From NCBI RefSeq assembly GCF_020164485.1, contig NZ_JAIQZA010000004.1, forward strand, positions 110,231 through 174,230: a stretch of 64,000 bases of DNA. Direction: 5' to 3'. Position numbers and translations under genes: made by a program. Below the pieces are notes generated by a model that saw only the letters and a program-made list of their open reading frames with translations, ran no database searches and was not told where the DNA came from. This document shows, one piece after another, positions 1-8,419 of the stretch (the stretch's first letter is position 1; each line of letters begins with the position of its first letter). The stretch comes from Salegentibacter tibetensis. GTDB lineage: Bacteria > Bacteroidota > Bacteroidia > Flavobacteriales > Flavobacteriaceae.

Positions 1-423
1 TATGAGCCTTTAATGAAAGAAGGTTTTGTGCCGGAGAACAGGTTGCTATTTGCTTTAGCGGTTTTGTTCCTGCCCATTTTTGATACGCTTCGGGTAATTA
101 TTATTCGTTTAAAAAACGGCAAAACACCTTTTGAAGCTGACCGAAATCATATGCATCATGTTTTGCTCGATAACGGCCTAAGTCATAAAAAAGCCAGTTT
201 TGTTCTTGGCGGCTTAAACCTGGCGGTTATTGTTATCTATATGATGTTAAGTAGGGATCTAAAAAGTGTAGGGATGAGCCTGGCAATGCTGGGAGTTTTT
301 ATAGCTGTTGCTATTGCTTTTGAAGCTTTAAGAAGGAAAGCGGTAAGAAAGAGTTTAAGGAAAAGACCGAAAGGAGTGAAGGTGGAAAGAAGGCGGGATG
401 AAATTTCAGTGAGTAGTAGTTAG
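1..423 (+). CDS. WecA/MraY-like polyprenyl-phosphate sugar-1-phosphate transferase, C-terminal part
   Basis: The reading frame is open from the first base, so only the C-terminal ~140 residues are in the window. They contain a hydrophobic segment ending in FDTLRV, then a cytoplasmic loop with the DRNHMHH motif typical of the glycosyltransferase-4 (WecA/TagO/MraY) family, followed by two more membrane segments and a basic tail. Family members transfer a sugar-1-phosphate from a UDP-sugar to undecaprenyl phosphate at the inner membrane, starting O-antigen, capsule or exopolysaccharide repeat units. This fits the export lipoprotein and chain-length kinase downstream, although a 1.5-kb repeat-rich spacer separates them. 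The active-site aspartates lie outside the window, so activity cannot be judged. Confidence 0.8.
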   Translation, partial: YEPLMKEGFVPENRLLFALAVLFLPIFDTLRVIIIRLKNGKTPFEADRNHMHHVLLDNGLSHKKASFVLGGLNLAVIVIYMMLSRDLKSVGMSLAMLGVFIAVAIAFEALRRKAVRKSLRKRPKGVKVERRRDEISVSSS

Positions 424-548
424 TTGGCAGTGTTAACCTGTTGTATATTTTATACTGTTTGTTGTATAAAGGTTTGGAGTTTATTGTTCAAGGTTCAATG
501 TTCAAAGTTTAATGTCCATTAACCCAAATAACGATTTCACTATTTTAG

Positions 549-1013
549 ATTGCTTCAGTCGTACCTCCTTCGCAATGACGTTAGTTTTTACTGCAAACTA
601 GAGACTGTTTACTGCAAACTGAAAATAACCCCTCCGTCTTTTCTCCTTGCAGTCAAAAATCTACCCTGCCCGACCTCGTCATTCAGGCGGGCTCCCCTTT
701 AAAAAAAGGGAGGAGCTTTTAAGTTGGTTTCGTCATTGCGAGCGACGTAGGAGCGCGGCAATCTTTTGATTGGAGTTTTTACTGCGACCTGAGTCTGCTT
801 ACTGCAAACTGAAAAAAACAACCGTCAGTTCGAGTGGCGGTATTTGAGCTGGAAGCGAAAATAACGTTGTATCGAGAACGATTAGAAGTGCTAACTCCAT
901 AGAACTTCTCGATACATTCCAACTCACGTTGGAAATCGAAGTGACGGTGGGATATTATTAAGCAGAGATAACTTTTACGATTAACCAATTAACTGATTAA
1001 CGAATTAACTAAC
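549..1013. repeat. Imperfect long direct repeat, copy A
   Basis: This copy matches 1020-1492 almost throughout, at an offset of about 484 bases in its central part. Shared blocks include GAGACTGTTTACTGCAAACT (601 and 1085), a CTCGTCATTCAGGCGGGCTC block, a GTCATTGCGAGCGAC block and a TGTATCGAGAACGATTAGAA block. Differences are scattered point changes and short indels, indicating an old tandem duplication of a composite of smaller repeats. Confidence 0.75.
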
Positions 1014-1019
1014 CTTAAC

Positions 1020-1492
1020 AGATTCCTTCAGTCTTCTGATACTTCGAAATCCTTCGCAATGACGATAGTTTTTACTGTAAACTAGAGACTGTTTACTGCA
1101 AACTGAAAATAACCCCTCCGTCTTTTCTCCTTGCAGTCGAAAATCCACCCTGCCCGACCTCGTCATTCAGGCGGGCTCCCCTTTAAAAAAAGGGAGGAGC
1201 TTTTAAGTTGGTTTCGTCATTGCGAGCGACATAGGAGCGCGGCAATCTTTTGATTGGAGTTTTTACTGCGACCTGAGTCTGCTTACTGCAAACTGAAAAA
1301 AACAACCGTCAGTTCGAGTGGCGGTATTTGAGCTGAAAGCGAAAATAACGGTGTATCGAGAACGATTAGAAGTTGTAACACCTTAGCACTCCTCGATACT
1401 TCCGACTCACGTCGGAAACTGGAAGTGACGGTAGGATAATTTAAGAAGGGATTACCCTTTAACTAATTAACGATTTACGAATTAACTAATAT
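1020..1492. repeat. Imperfect long direct repeat, copy B
   Basis: Second copy of the unit at 549-1013, with the same order of sub-repeats. The hairpin near its right end has changed arms compared with copy A (TTCCGACTCACGTCGGAA against TTCCAACTCACGTTGGAA), while the arms stay complementary. That suggests the hairpin structure is maintained. Confidence 0.75.
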
Positions 1493-1935
1493 CAACAGAT
1501 TGCTTCAGTCGTACCTCCTTCGCAATGACGGTGGCGAAGAAACAGATTGTTTCAATCTTTCCTCCCTTCCCAATTTTTTCGTCATTGCGAGGACGGCAAT
1601 AGCCGGACGTGGCAATCTTTTAAGTGTATTAATAGCTAAATTAACTTAATATCGAGTAAGCAATCACGGATTACAAATCAGCTAAAATCAACAGATTGCT
1701 TCAGTCTCCCGATAGTTATCGGGACCCTTCCAATGACGGTATTAAAGAAAAAAGATTATATCAATGTTATGGAATTGCTATAAAACTCTAATTTTTTTAA
1801 GGAAAAATTAACATTAACTTTTATATTCGCGAAAAATTTAAATTAACCAGCATAATGCTGGACCCAAAAATGGCAATACACCGGAACATTTATATTCCTG
1901 TGCCTAATTCTAAAATTGAGATTAAATAAAAATAG

Positions 1936-2733
1936 ATGAAATACCTCCAATTCTTTCGATTACCGGCCTTAGGGCTTTTTTGTGTTTTTTTGGTTAGTTC
2001 CTGTGTCCCAAGACAGGAAATTGTTTACTTCCAGGGCCTGGAAAAAGCGGAAGCCAAAATGCAGGAGCAAACTAATAATAGCTTAAAAATTAAACCTACA
2101 GACTTACTTACCATTAGCGTTGCGGCGGCCCAGCAGGACGCGGCTTTACCATTCAATCTGCCGGTTATTGGTGTGCCGATGGGAGGAGATCAAATAGGCT
2201 TGACTGTCAATGGCAGACAACAATTACAAACTTACCTGGTAGGCAAGGACGGAAATATAGATTTTCCTTTTCTGGGGGAGATCAAAGCAGAAGGTTACAG
2301 CCAGGAAGAATTTGCCAGGAATTTAAAAGGCCAAATTAAAAGATATGTCCAGGATCCTATTGTAAATGTTAGAGTGGTGAATTTCCAGGTAAGTGTACTG
2401 GGAGAAGTTAACCGCCCCGGAACCTTTGACGTGCAGGATGACTACTTTACGTTGCCACAGGCTTTAGGAATGGCCGGCGACATGAGTATCTACGGGAAAC
2501 GTGATAATGTATTGGTGATGCGGGAAGAAAACGGCAGAACTACCCACGCATATCTCGATCTTGGCGATGCAAATATTATTAATTCCCCTTACTATTACTT
2601 ACAGCAAAACGATGTAGTCTACGTAGAACCAAATGGACCCCAAAGGCAAAGTGCCAGTTATAACCGAAATGCCTCGGTTTATATTTCTATCGCTTCAGTA
2701 TTAGTTTCTGTAATAATACTCTTAACCAGATAA
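1936..2733 (+). CDS. Wza-like polysaccharide export lipoprotein
   Basis: A 265-residue protein with a signal peptide ending in a lipobox at Cys23 (LVSSC). A Poly_export domain follows (about residues 45-140, with SLKIKPTDLLTISV near its start), then an SLBB-like beta-grasp region (about 150-235), and finally a C-terminal hydrophobic segment (about 245-263) after a polar linker. Proteins of this family form or gate the outer-membrane channel for capsule or exopolysaccharide and work with a Wzc-type inner-membrane kinase. That partner starts only 6 bases after this stop codon, so the two genes form an operon. The length is short, as in other Bacteroidetes export proteins with few SLBB units. 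Start chosen at the ATG that gives the complete lipoprotein signal. Confidence 0.88.
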   Translation: MKYLQFFRLPALGLFCVFLVSSCVPRQEIVYFQGLEKAEAKMQEQTNNSLKIKPTDLLTISVAAAQQDAALPFNLPVIGVPMGGDQIGLTVNGRQQLQTYLVGKDGNIDFPFLGEIKAEGYSQEEFARNLKGQIKRYVQDPIVNVRVVNFQVSVLGEVNRPGTFDVQDDYFTLPQALGMAGDMSIYGKRDNVLVMREENGRTTHAYLDLGDANIINSPYYYLQQNDVVYVEPNGPQRQSASYNRNASVYISIASVLVSVIILLTR

Positions 2734-2739
2734 CAAATT

Positions 2740-5136
2740 ATGTCCCAAGAACAACCTACATACAACCGCCCCCAGGAAGAAGAAATCAACCTAAGGGAAG
2801 AACTTGATAAATACCTTAAGTACTGGCCCTGGTTTGTAATTGGAGTGATCCTTTGCGTACTTATTGGCTTTATTTATTTAAAATATACCACGGCGCAATA
2901 TAATACCACCGCCAGTATAATTATCAAGGATGAAGAAAGCAAAGGCCCCTCTTCTGAAATGGCTGCTTTTGCCGATCTCGGTTTTATGGGCGGCTTGGGA
3001 GCCAGTAGTATCGAAAACGAAATCGGTATCCTTAGATCTAAAACTTTAATGACTAAAACAGTTAAAGCACTTGATCTGAATATTACCTATCACGATGAAG
3101 CAGGAGTGAAATCAAAGGAGCTTTATACCGCCTCCCCTTTTAAAGTAGAGGTACTGCAATTAGATGAAAAAGGATTAAGTAAAAACATTAAAGAGGAGCT
3201 TGGAAATCGTTTTCTGATTATACCCCAATCAAAAAATAAATTTACACTAAGAAATACCGAAACAGATAAAAGTTTTGACGGTGAATTCGGGAATGTAATC
3301 AATATTGGTTTCGCCGATATTACAATTGCAAGAACGGCTATTGAACTTGAAGAAGACCTGGAAGTTAGTGTGCAGTTTAGTCCTGTAGAAGCTGTTGTTG
3401 GAAGATACCGGCAAGGAGTTCAAATTAATTTAACCGATAAAAATTCGAGTCTTTTGGAATTGACTCTGGTAGATCCGGTTACAGAAAAAGCCCAGGATAT
3501 ATTAGACCAGCTTATTTTAGAATACAACCGTCAGGCTATTGAAGATAAAAACCTGGTAGCTACCAATACCGCTTCTTTTATAGATGAACGTTTAAGTATC
3601 ATTAACCAGGAACTGGATTCTGTTGAGGTCGGAAAAGAAGAATTTAAAGAAAGCAATCAACTCACCAACATAGAGGCCGAATCAACATTATTTATAGAAA
3701 ACGCCAGCGATTATAAAAAACGTCAACAGGAAGTCGGCACCCAATTAGAACTTGCCAACGCGATGCTGGATCATATAAAAGGTAACAGACCCTCTGACCT
3801 TTTACCGGCAAACCTGGGAATTGAGGAATCGGGGGTGAACGATATGATCAAGGAATACAATACCCTTGTTTTAGAAAGAAACCGAATATTAAGTGCTTCT
3901 ACTGAAGAAAACCCGGTGGTCTTAAGATTGAATTCTCAAATAGAGCAGATGCGAGGAAATGTATTGCAAAGCCTGGAAAGAATGAGGAGTAACTTACTCA
4001 TAGCCCAGGAAGACCTGGACAGGCAGGCTGCAGTGATAGGATCACAAATTTCGGCAGTTCCGGGGAAAGAAAGACAATACCGGGGCATTGAAAGGCAACA
4101 GAATATTAAAGAAGCCCTTTATTTATTTTTACTGGAAAAAAGGGAAGAGAATTCTTTATCTCTCGCCGTAACCGCGCCTAAGGCGAAGATTGTAGATAGT
4201 GCCTATAGTGATGCTGAACCGGTTTCTCCAAAGTCAAAAATCATTTTATTGGCTGCTTTAATTTTAGGTTTACTTATACCTTTCCTAATTATCTACGCAA
4301 AGAATTTATTGAATAATAAGATCACAGACAGAACCGATATAGAAAATGCTACTAAAGAAATACCTATAATCGGTGAGATACCAAGGATTTCAAAAAAGGA
4401 AGATGATCTAATTATGGTTAATGACAGATCGGTCCTTGCTGAAGCCTTCAGGATTATGGTTACCAATCTTCAATACCTTTTGGTAAATGCCAGCAATAAA
4501 GAAAAGGGAATTAAATTATTCGTAACCTCTACCGTTAAAGGGGAGGGGAAAACCTTTACTGCTTTTAACCTGGCCATTACTTTTGCCAATATGGGCAAGA
4601 AAGTTATTATTATTGGTGCCGATCTAAGAAATCCGCAATTGCAACGTTACGAAACCGATGCCCGCACATATTCCGGGGTTAGTGATTATTTGTATAATAG
4701 CGAGGTTCAGGTTCAGGATATTATTGCTACAGCCCAGGCCAATGAAAAACTGGATATTATAGCTTCGGGGAATATTCCGCCAAATCCATCGGAACTTTTA
4801 AGAAGTGAACGAATGGCAAAGCTTTTAAATGAGTTAGAAGGAATATATGATTATATAATTGTAGATACGGCACCTGCAATGCTGGTAGCTGATACCTTCC
4901 TGATAAATAAATATGCCGATTTAACTCTATACGTAACCCGTGCAGGATATACTGAAAAGAGATTACTTGGTTTTGCTGTAGATGCTAAAAACGATGGGAA
5001 GTTACATGATGTGAGTTTTGTACTTAATGATGTGCAACTTGCCAATTTCGGCTATGGCAATAAGTATGGCTATGCCTACGGAGAAGAGAAGAAATCCTTT
5101 TTTAAAAGACTTAAGGATAAAGCAGCGATTTTTTAA
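2740..5136 (+). CDS. Wzc-like chain-length determinant / tyrosine autokinase
   Basis: A 798-residue inner-membrane protein. A Wzz-type N-terminal domain starts with a membrane segment at about 33-50, followed by a long periplasmic region with coiled-coil stretches (about 270-460) and a second membrane segment at about 505-525. A cytoplasmic BY-kinase domain comes last: Walker A GEGKT at 601-605, an A'-type motif IIGADLRNP, and Walker B YDYIIVDTAP. The C-terminus carries a tyrosine cluster (FGYGNKYGYAYGEE), the usual autophosphorylation tail. Such kinases control polymer length and couple synthesis to export through the Wza partner encoded just upstream. All expected parts are present, with no sign of truncation. 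Confidence 0.92.
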   Translation: MSQEQPTYNRPQEEEINLREELDKYLKYWPWFVIGVILCVLIGFIYLKYTTAQYNTTASIIIKDEESKGPSSEMAAFADLGFMGGLGASSIENEIGILRSKTLMTKTVKALDLNITYHDEAGVKSKELYTASPFKVEVLQLDEKGLSKNIKEELGNRFLIIPQSKNKFTLRNTETDKSFDGEFGNVINIGFADITIARTAIELEEDLEVSVQFSPVEAVVGRYRQGVQINLTDKNSSLLELTLVDPVTEKAQDILDQLILEYNRQAIEDKNLVATNTASFIDERLSIINQELDSVEVGKEEFKESNQLTNIEAESTLFIENASDYKKRQQEVGTQLELANAMLDHIKGNRPSDLLPANLGIEESGVNDMIKEYNTLVLERNRILSASTEENPVVLRLNSQIEQMRGNVLQSLERMRSNLLIAQEDLDRQAAVIGSQISAVPGKERQYRGIERQQNIKEALYLFLLEKREENSLSLAVTAPKAKIVDSAYSDAEPVSPKSKIILLAALILGLLIPFLIIYAKNLLNNKITDRTDIENATKEIPIIGEIPRISKKEDDLIMVNDRSVLAEAFRIMVTNLQYLLVNASNKEKGIKLFVTSTVKGEGKTFTAFNLAITFANMGKKVIIIGADLRNPQLQRYETDARTYSGVSDYLYNSEVQVQDIIATAQANEKLDIIASGNIPPNPSELLRSERMAKLLNELEGIYDYIIVDTAPAMLVADTFLINKYADLTLYVTRAGYTEKRLLGFAVDAKNDGKLHDVSFVLNDVQLANFGYGNKYGYAYGEEKKSFFKRLKDKAAIF

Positions 5137-6041
5137 ATAAGGAGTTGTTTGGTTCCAGTTTGCCTTTAATCGACAATTGGAGTGTACCTATTTAAGTCGG
5201 GATGTATTGAGAAATAAGGTTGATCCATTAATTGTTTTGGGGTTTTTGAGAACAATTATGTCATCCTGAATTTATTTCAGGATCTAACATGATAGAACCT
5301 GAACCAAGTTCAGGTTGACGATAATTTCAGTGGACGAAACTACGCACAGCTTCCTGCCCATTTAGGGCTATTTTTTAGTTCATTAGAGGAATCGATAGCT
5401 GACGTGACAATCTTTTAATATGAGCTCCGAGAGTTATAGAAACTGTAAACGGTTTAGAGTTTGAAGTTTGTAGTTCAAAATGCTCGTCAGTTCGAGTGGC
5501 GGTATTTGAGCGAGAGTGAAAATAGCGCTGTATCGAGAACTATTTTAAAGTCTTTTTTTCTGACTCTTTTCTCTTCCTTCTTTTCGTCATTGCGAGCGAT
5601 GCAGGATCGATGCAATCGTTTGATTGTAAGAATGTTATGAGTTATCAATTGTGATTACTGAGTTTTCCGCTTGGTTTAGAGCCTGAAAAATCCATCCTCC
5701 CCGACCCTAAAGGGAGTGGATTTTTCTTCAAAAAAAACAATATTTCCTTTATACAGCGGAAATATTTAAATTACATCGCTTTTCCCGCCTGCCTTTATAA
5801 CTTGTCCTGATTTTATATCGGGAGCCTGTGCCATGTTTAGTTTGGGAGCTAGGTTTTAGGGCGTAAAAAATCAGGAAATTTTTGATTTTCAATACTACTG
5901 GTGAAAGTTCTAAATGGAGAAGTATTTTACTTAATTACGGCATTACTTTTCCCGCCTCCCTTTAGGGAAGGGGTCAAGCGGGAAGGAATAAAACAAATAC
6001 TATATATTTTGAAAAAGGATCATCCTGGATATAATAAAAGC
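5137..6041. repeat. Repeat-rich intergenic region
   Basis: No gene is supported here. The stretch holds a hairpin-like unit around 5260-5325 (a 'GATCTAACATG ... GAACCAAGTTCAGG' type repeat also found near 42040-42115 and 52857-52982), a TGTATCGAGAAC unit at 5484-5551 that recurs nearly unchanged at 6762-6829, a GTCATTGCGAGCGATG unit near 5586, and CCCGCCTGCC/CCCGCCTCCC blocks near 5785 and 5948. The last block lies inside an N-terminal extension of the next reading frame, one reason for choosing the later start there. Confidence 0.65.
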
Positions 6042-6407
6042 ATGTGGAAGGGAGCTCCTCTGGAGAATTTTGCTATTGCCAGGAAATTAAGGCAGAATAT
6101 GACTTCTTCCGAGAAAATGTTATGGGAGCATTTAAATAATAATCAATTAGGTTATAAATTCAGGAGGCAGCATCCATTACAATCCTTTATTGTTGATTTC
6201 TATTGTCACCAATTTAAATTAGTAATTGAAATTGATGGCGGTTATCACAACAGTAAAAAGCAAAAAGTCGCAGATCAGGAACGCGAAGAATTACTTCAAT
6301 TTCAGGAGTTACATATATTGCGGTTTACGAATGAAGAAGTAGTTGAAAATATTCAAAAAGTTATTGAGCAAATTCTGAAAAAGATGGATGAATTGAAAGT
6401 TTCGTAA
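6042..6407 (+). CDS. DUF559 / very-short-patch-repair-like endonuclease domain protein
   Basis: Using the ATG at 6042 gives 121 residues, the usual size of stand-alone DUF559 proteins. An upstream start at 5901 would add 47 residues encoded by intergenic repeat DNA, so it is less likely. The protein contains LRQNMTSSEKMLWEHL, GYKFRRQHPL, IVDFYCHQFKLVIEIDGG and ILRFTNEEV, the conserved blocks of this Vsr-like restriction-endonuclease fold, with VDFY and EIDGG as the probable metal-binding acidic positions. The biological role of these proteins is not established. They are often scattered singly among intergenic repeats in Bacteroidetes, as here, and may be mobile or repeat-associated. Confidence 0.8.
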   Translation: MWKGAPLENFAIARKLRQNMTSSEKMLWEHLNNNQLGYKFRRQHPLQSFIVDFYCHQFKLVIEIDGGYHNSKKQKVADQEREELLQFQELHILRFTNEEVVENIQKVIEQILKKMDELKVS

Positions 6408-7016
6408 CGTTCTTTATTCCTTTGGTACCCGATACCTAAAAGAAATAATCTTTTACCCCTCATCTATGGATAGAAGGTATTTTTTGAAGCAATTAATTTT
6501 CCGCCACCCTTTAGGGTTGGGGGAGGGCGGAAAAAGTTCAAGAGATTTTTTCTGCCGCAGTAATTACTTGAAAACCCGTTGCTAATGGGAGAAGCCTTTA
6601 AGTTGTTTTCGTCATTGCGACATAGGACCGCGGCAATTTTTTGTCTTCAGTTCTCTGTTTTCAGTTATCCATTTTTTGTCCAGGATTGGTTTAGATCTTA
6701 CTGCAAACTGAGACTGTTCACTGTAAACGGTTTAGAGTTTGAAGTTTGTAGTTCAGAATGCTCGTCAGTTCGAGTGGCGGTATTTGAGCGAGAGTGAAAA
6801 TAGCGCTGTATCGAGAACTATTTTAAAGTCTTTTCTCTTGGCTCTTTTCTCTTGTTTCTTTTCGTTATTGCGAGCGACATAGGACCGCGGCAATCTTTTG
6901 ATAGGAGTTTTCCTGCCAACTGAGACTGCTCACTGCGAACTGAAAAGCGGCAATCTTTCGATTTAAAAACGCTTTCTCTACTAATACTATTTAACCAAAT
7001 CATATCATCACCATCA
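6408..7016. repeat. Repeat-rich intergenic region
   Basis: No gene is supported. The region has a CCGCCACCCTTTAGGGTTGG-type hairpin near 6501-6530, GTCATTGCGACATAGGACCG units near 6611 and 6863, the second TGTATCGAGAAC unit at 6762-6829, and several 'ACTGCAAACTGAGACTG' pieces shared with 580-620 and 1065-1110. Apparent short reading frames on both strands follow the repeats and are not credible. Confidence 0.65.
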
Positions 7017-8375
7017 ATGAAAAAAATGTTTTTTCTAAGTCTCCTTTGCTTAACATCCTTCAGCACTTATGCCCAATGGGATTTTTCCGGTTCTGTTAAT
7101 TTGAATACTTATATACATGAAGGGGCAGCAGAAAGACTACCTTTCTGGATGTACCATAATCAAAGGGGGCGTGTTTCCGAAGACACTCATGTTTCCGGTT
7201 GGATCTCGGGAAGGACTTTTAATGAATTTAGCAATGGAAATTCACTGGAGATTGGCGCCGGTGTCTTATACCAGGATGGGATTAAAGATGAAATTTTTCT
7301 GGATGAGATCTATGCGGCTTTTAATACCGACTGGCTTGAAGCTGTAGTTGGCCGCAGGCAGGAAAAAGAACTGTATAAAGGTTTAAGCGCCACCAACGAA
7401 AGTATGCTATGGTCTATTAATGCCAGGCCAATGCCGGGAATATCATTGGCTACTAACCGTACTATTTTCTTTAGTCCGGAATCGGCTTTTGGTTTTGAAG
7501 CCAGCTGGAGTGAATATTTAATGGGGGAGGATCGTTTTGTAAAAAATGCCCGACTGCATTACAAGCATATAAACTTTGTTTATCAACCTAATCCTGATTT
7601 TCAGATAAAAGCCGGGATTCGTCATTTCGCTCAATGGGGAGGTGATTCCCCGAAAACAGGACAGCAACCTGAAGGATTTTCTGATTATATAAGAATGGTT
7701 TTTGGGAGAGAAGGTGGAGAAAATGCCGTTGGAGGTGACCAGGCAAATGTGTTAGGAAATCATTTAGGTACTTATGAACTGGAAATAATAAAAAGGCTTA
7801 ATCCGGAACTTGAGCTTAATTTTATCTATAATCATATGTTTGAAGACGGATCCGGTAGTCGCTACGCTAATTTCCCCGATGGAAGATATGGGGTTTTCCT
7901 GGATTTTGAAAATAACCGCAGGTTAATTAATGGCATTCTATACGAGTTTTTCTTTACCCGAAACCAAAGTATCAATGCCGGTTCCCCTCATGGAGCAGAT
8001 AATTACTTAAATAATTTTTTAACCTATCATTCCGGTTTCACTTATGAAAGCAGGATTATAGGACTTCCCTTTTTTACCTATGACGAAGAATTAGATCAGG
8101 TGGTAAACAATAAGTTTGCCGCCCACCATTTGGGGATTTCAGGAAATTTTTCTAATTATTTTGTGAGTTATCCCTGGAAACTCTTATTAAGTTTTTCTCA
8201 TAATGAAGGGAGGTATGGTCAATTTTTCAATCCAAATCAGGATGTTTACTCCGGCCTATTTGATATTAAACTATTACAATCTTTTGTCCAGTTAAATGTT
8301 CAGTTTGGTGTTGAGGTCAGCAATGTGGCCAAACCGCTTTATGGAGCCGGTCTTAATTTGAGCAAGCAGTTCTAA
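7017..8375 (+). CDS. Wzi-like capsule assembly outer-membrane protein
   Basis: A 452-residue protein with a clear signal peptide (cleavage after STYA, about residue 19). The rest alternates short amphipathic strands with turns and ends in a phenylalanine (NLSKQF), as expected for an outer-membrane beta-barrel. WDFSGSVNLNTY, GWISGRTFNEF and AVVGRRQEKELYKGLS resemble the capsule-assembly Wzi family. E. coli Wzi is an 18-stranded barrel that anchors exported group 1 capsule to the cell surface. Its position after the Wza/Wzc-like pair supports a surface polysaccharide role, but long spacers make separate transcription likely. Assignment rests on overall pattern rather than on catalytic residues. 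Confidence 0.75.
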   Translation: MKKMFFLSLLCLTSFSTYAQWDFSGSVNLNTYIHEGAAERLPFWMYHNQRGRVSEDTHVSGWISGRTFNEFSNGNSLEIGAGVLYQDGIKDEIFLDEIYAAFNTDWLEAVVGRRQEKELYKGLSATNESMLWSINARPMPGISLATNRTIFFSPESAFGFEASWSEYLMGEDRFVKNARLHYKHINFVYQPNPDFQIKAGIRHFAQWGGDSPKTGQQPEGFSDYIRMVFGREGGENAVGGDQANVLGNHLGTYELEIIKRLNPELELNFIYNHMFEDGSGSRYANFPDGRYGVFLDFENNRRLINGILYEFFFTRNQSINAGSPHGADNYLNNFLTYHSGFTYESRIIGLPFFTYDEELDQVVNNKFAAHHLGISGNFSNYFVSYPWKLLLSFSHNEGRYGQFFNPNQDVYSGLFDIKLLQSFVQLNVQFGVEVSNVAKPLYGAGLNLSKQF

Positions 8376-8419
8376 TTAGGGGCAGCTTAAATTCCAACCT
8401 GCTCTTCGAAAAAAAGAAT

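Larger units (their letters stand above)
424..1935. other. Repeat-rich intergenic region without a credible gene
   Basis: No convincing coding sequence is seen in these 1.5 kb. The stretch is built from dispersed intergenic repeats: units beginning GTCATTGCGAG and GATTGCTTCAGTC (around 549-580, 733-770, 1214-1250, 1498-1530, 1583-1620 and 1690-1740), units containing TGTATCGAGAAC, and a ~470-bp imperfect direct duplication described separately. The last ~130 bp before the next gene are AT-rich and probably hold its promoter. Confidence 0.7.

Noticed and set aside
779..988. Minus-strand 69-codon frame in the first spacer
   Set aside because: Lies wholly within dispersed repeats and is not kept in the second copy of the duplication.
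6579..7066. Two short frames on opposite strands before the Wzi-like gene
   Set aside because: Both are translated intergenic repeats; one also runs into the Wzi-like start on the opposite strand.
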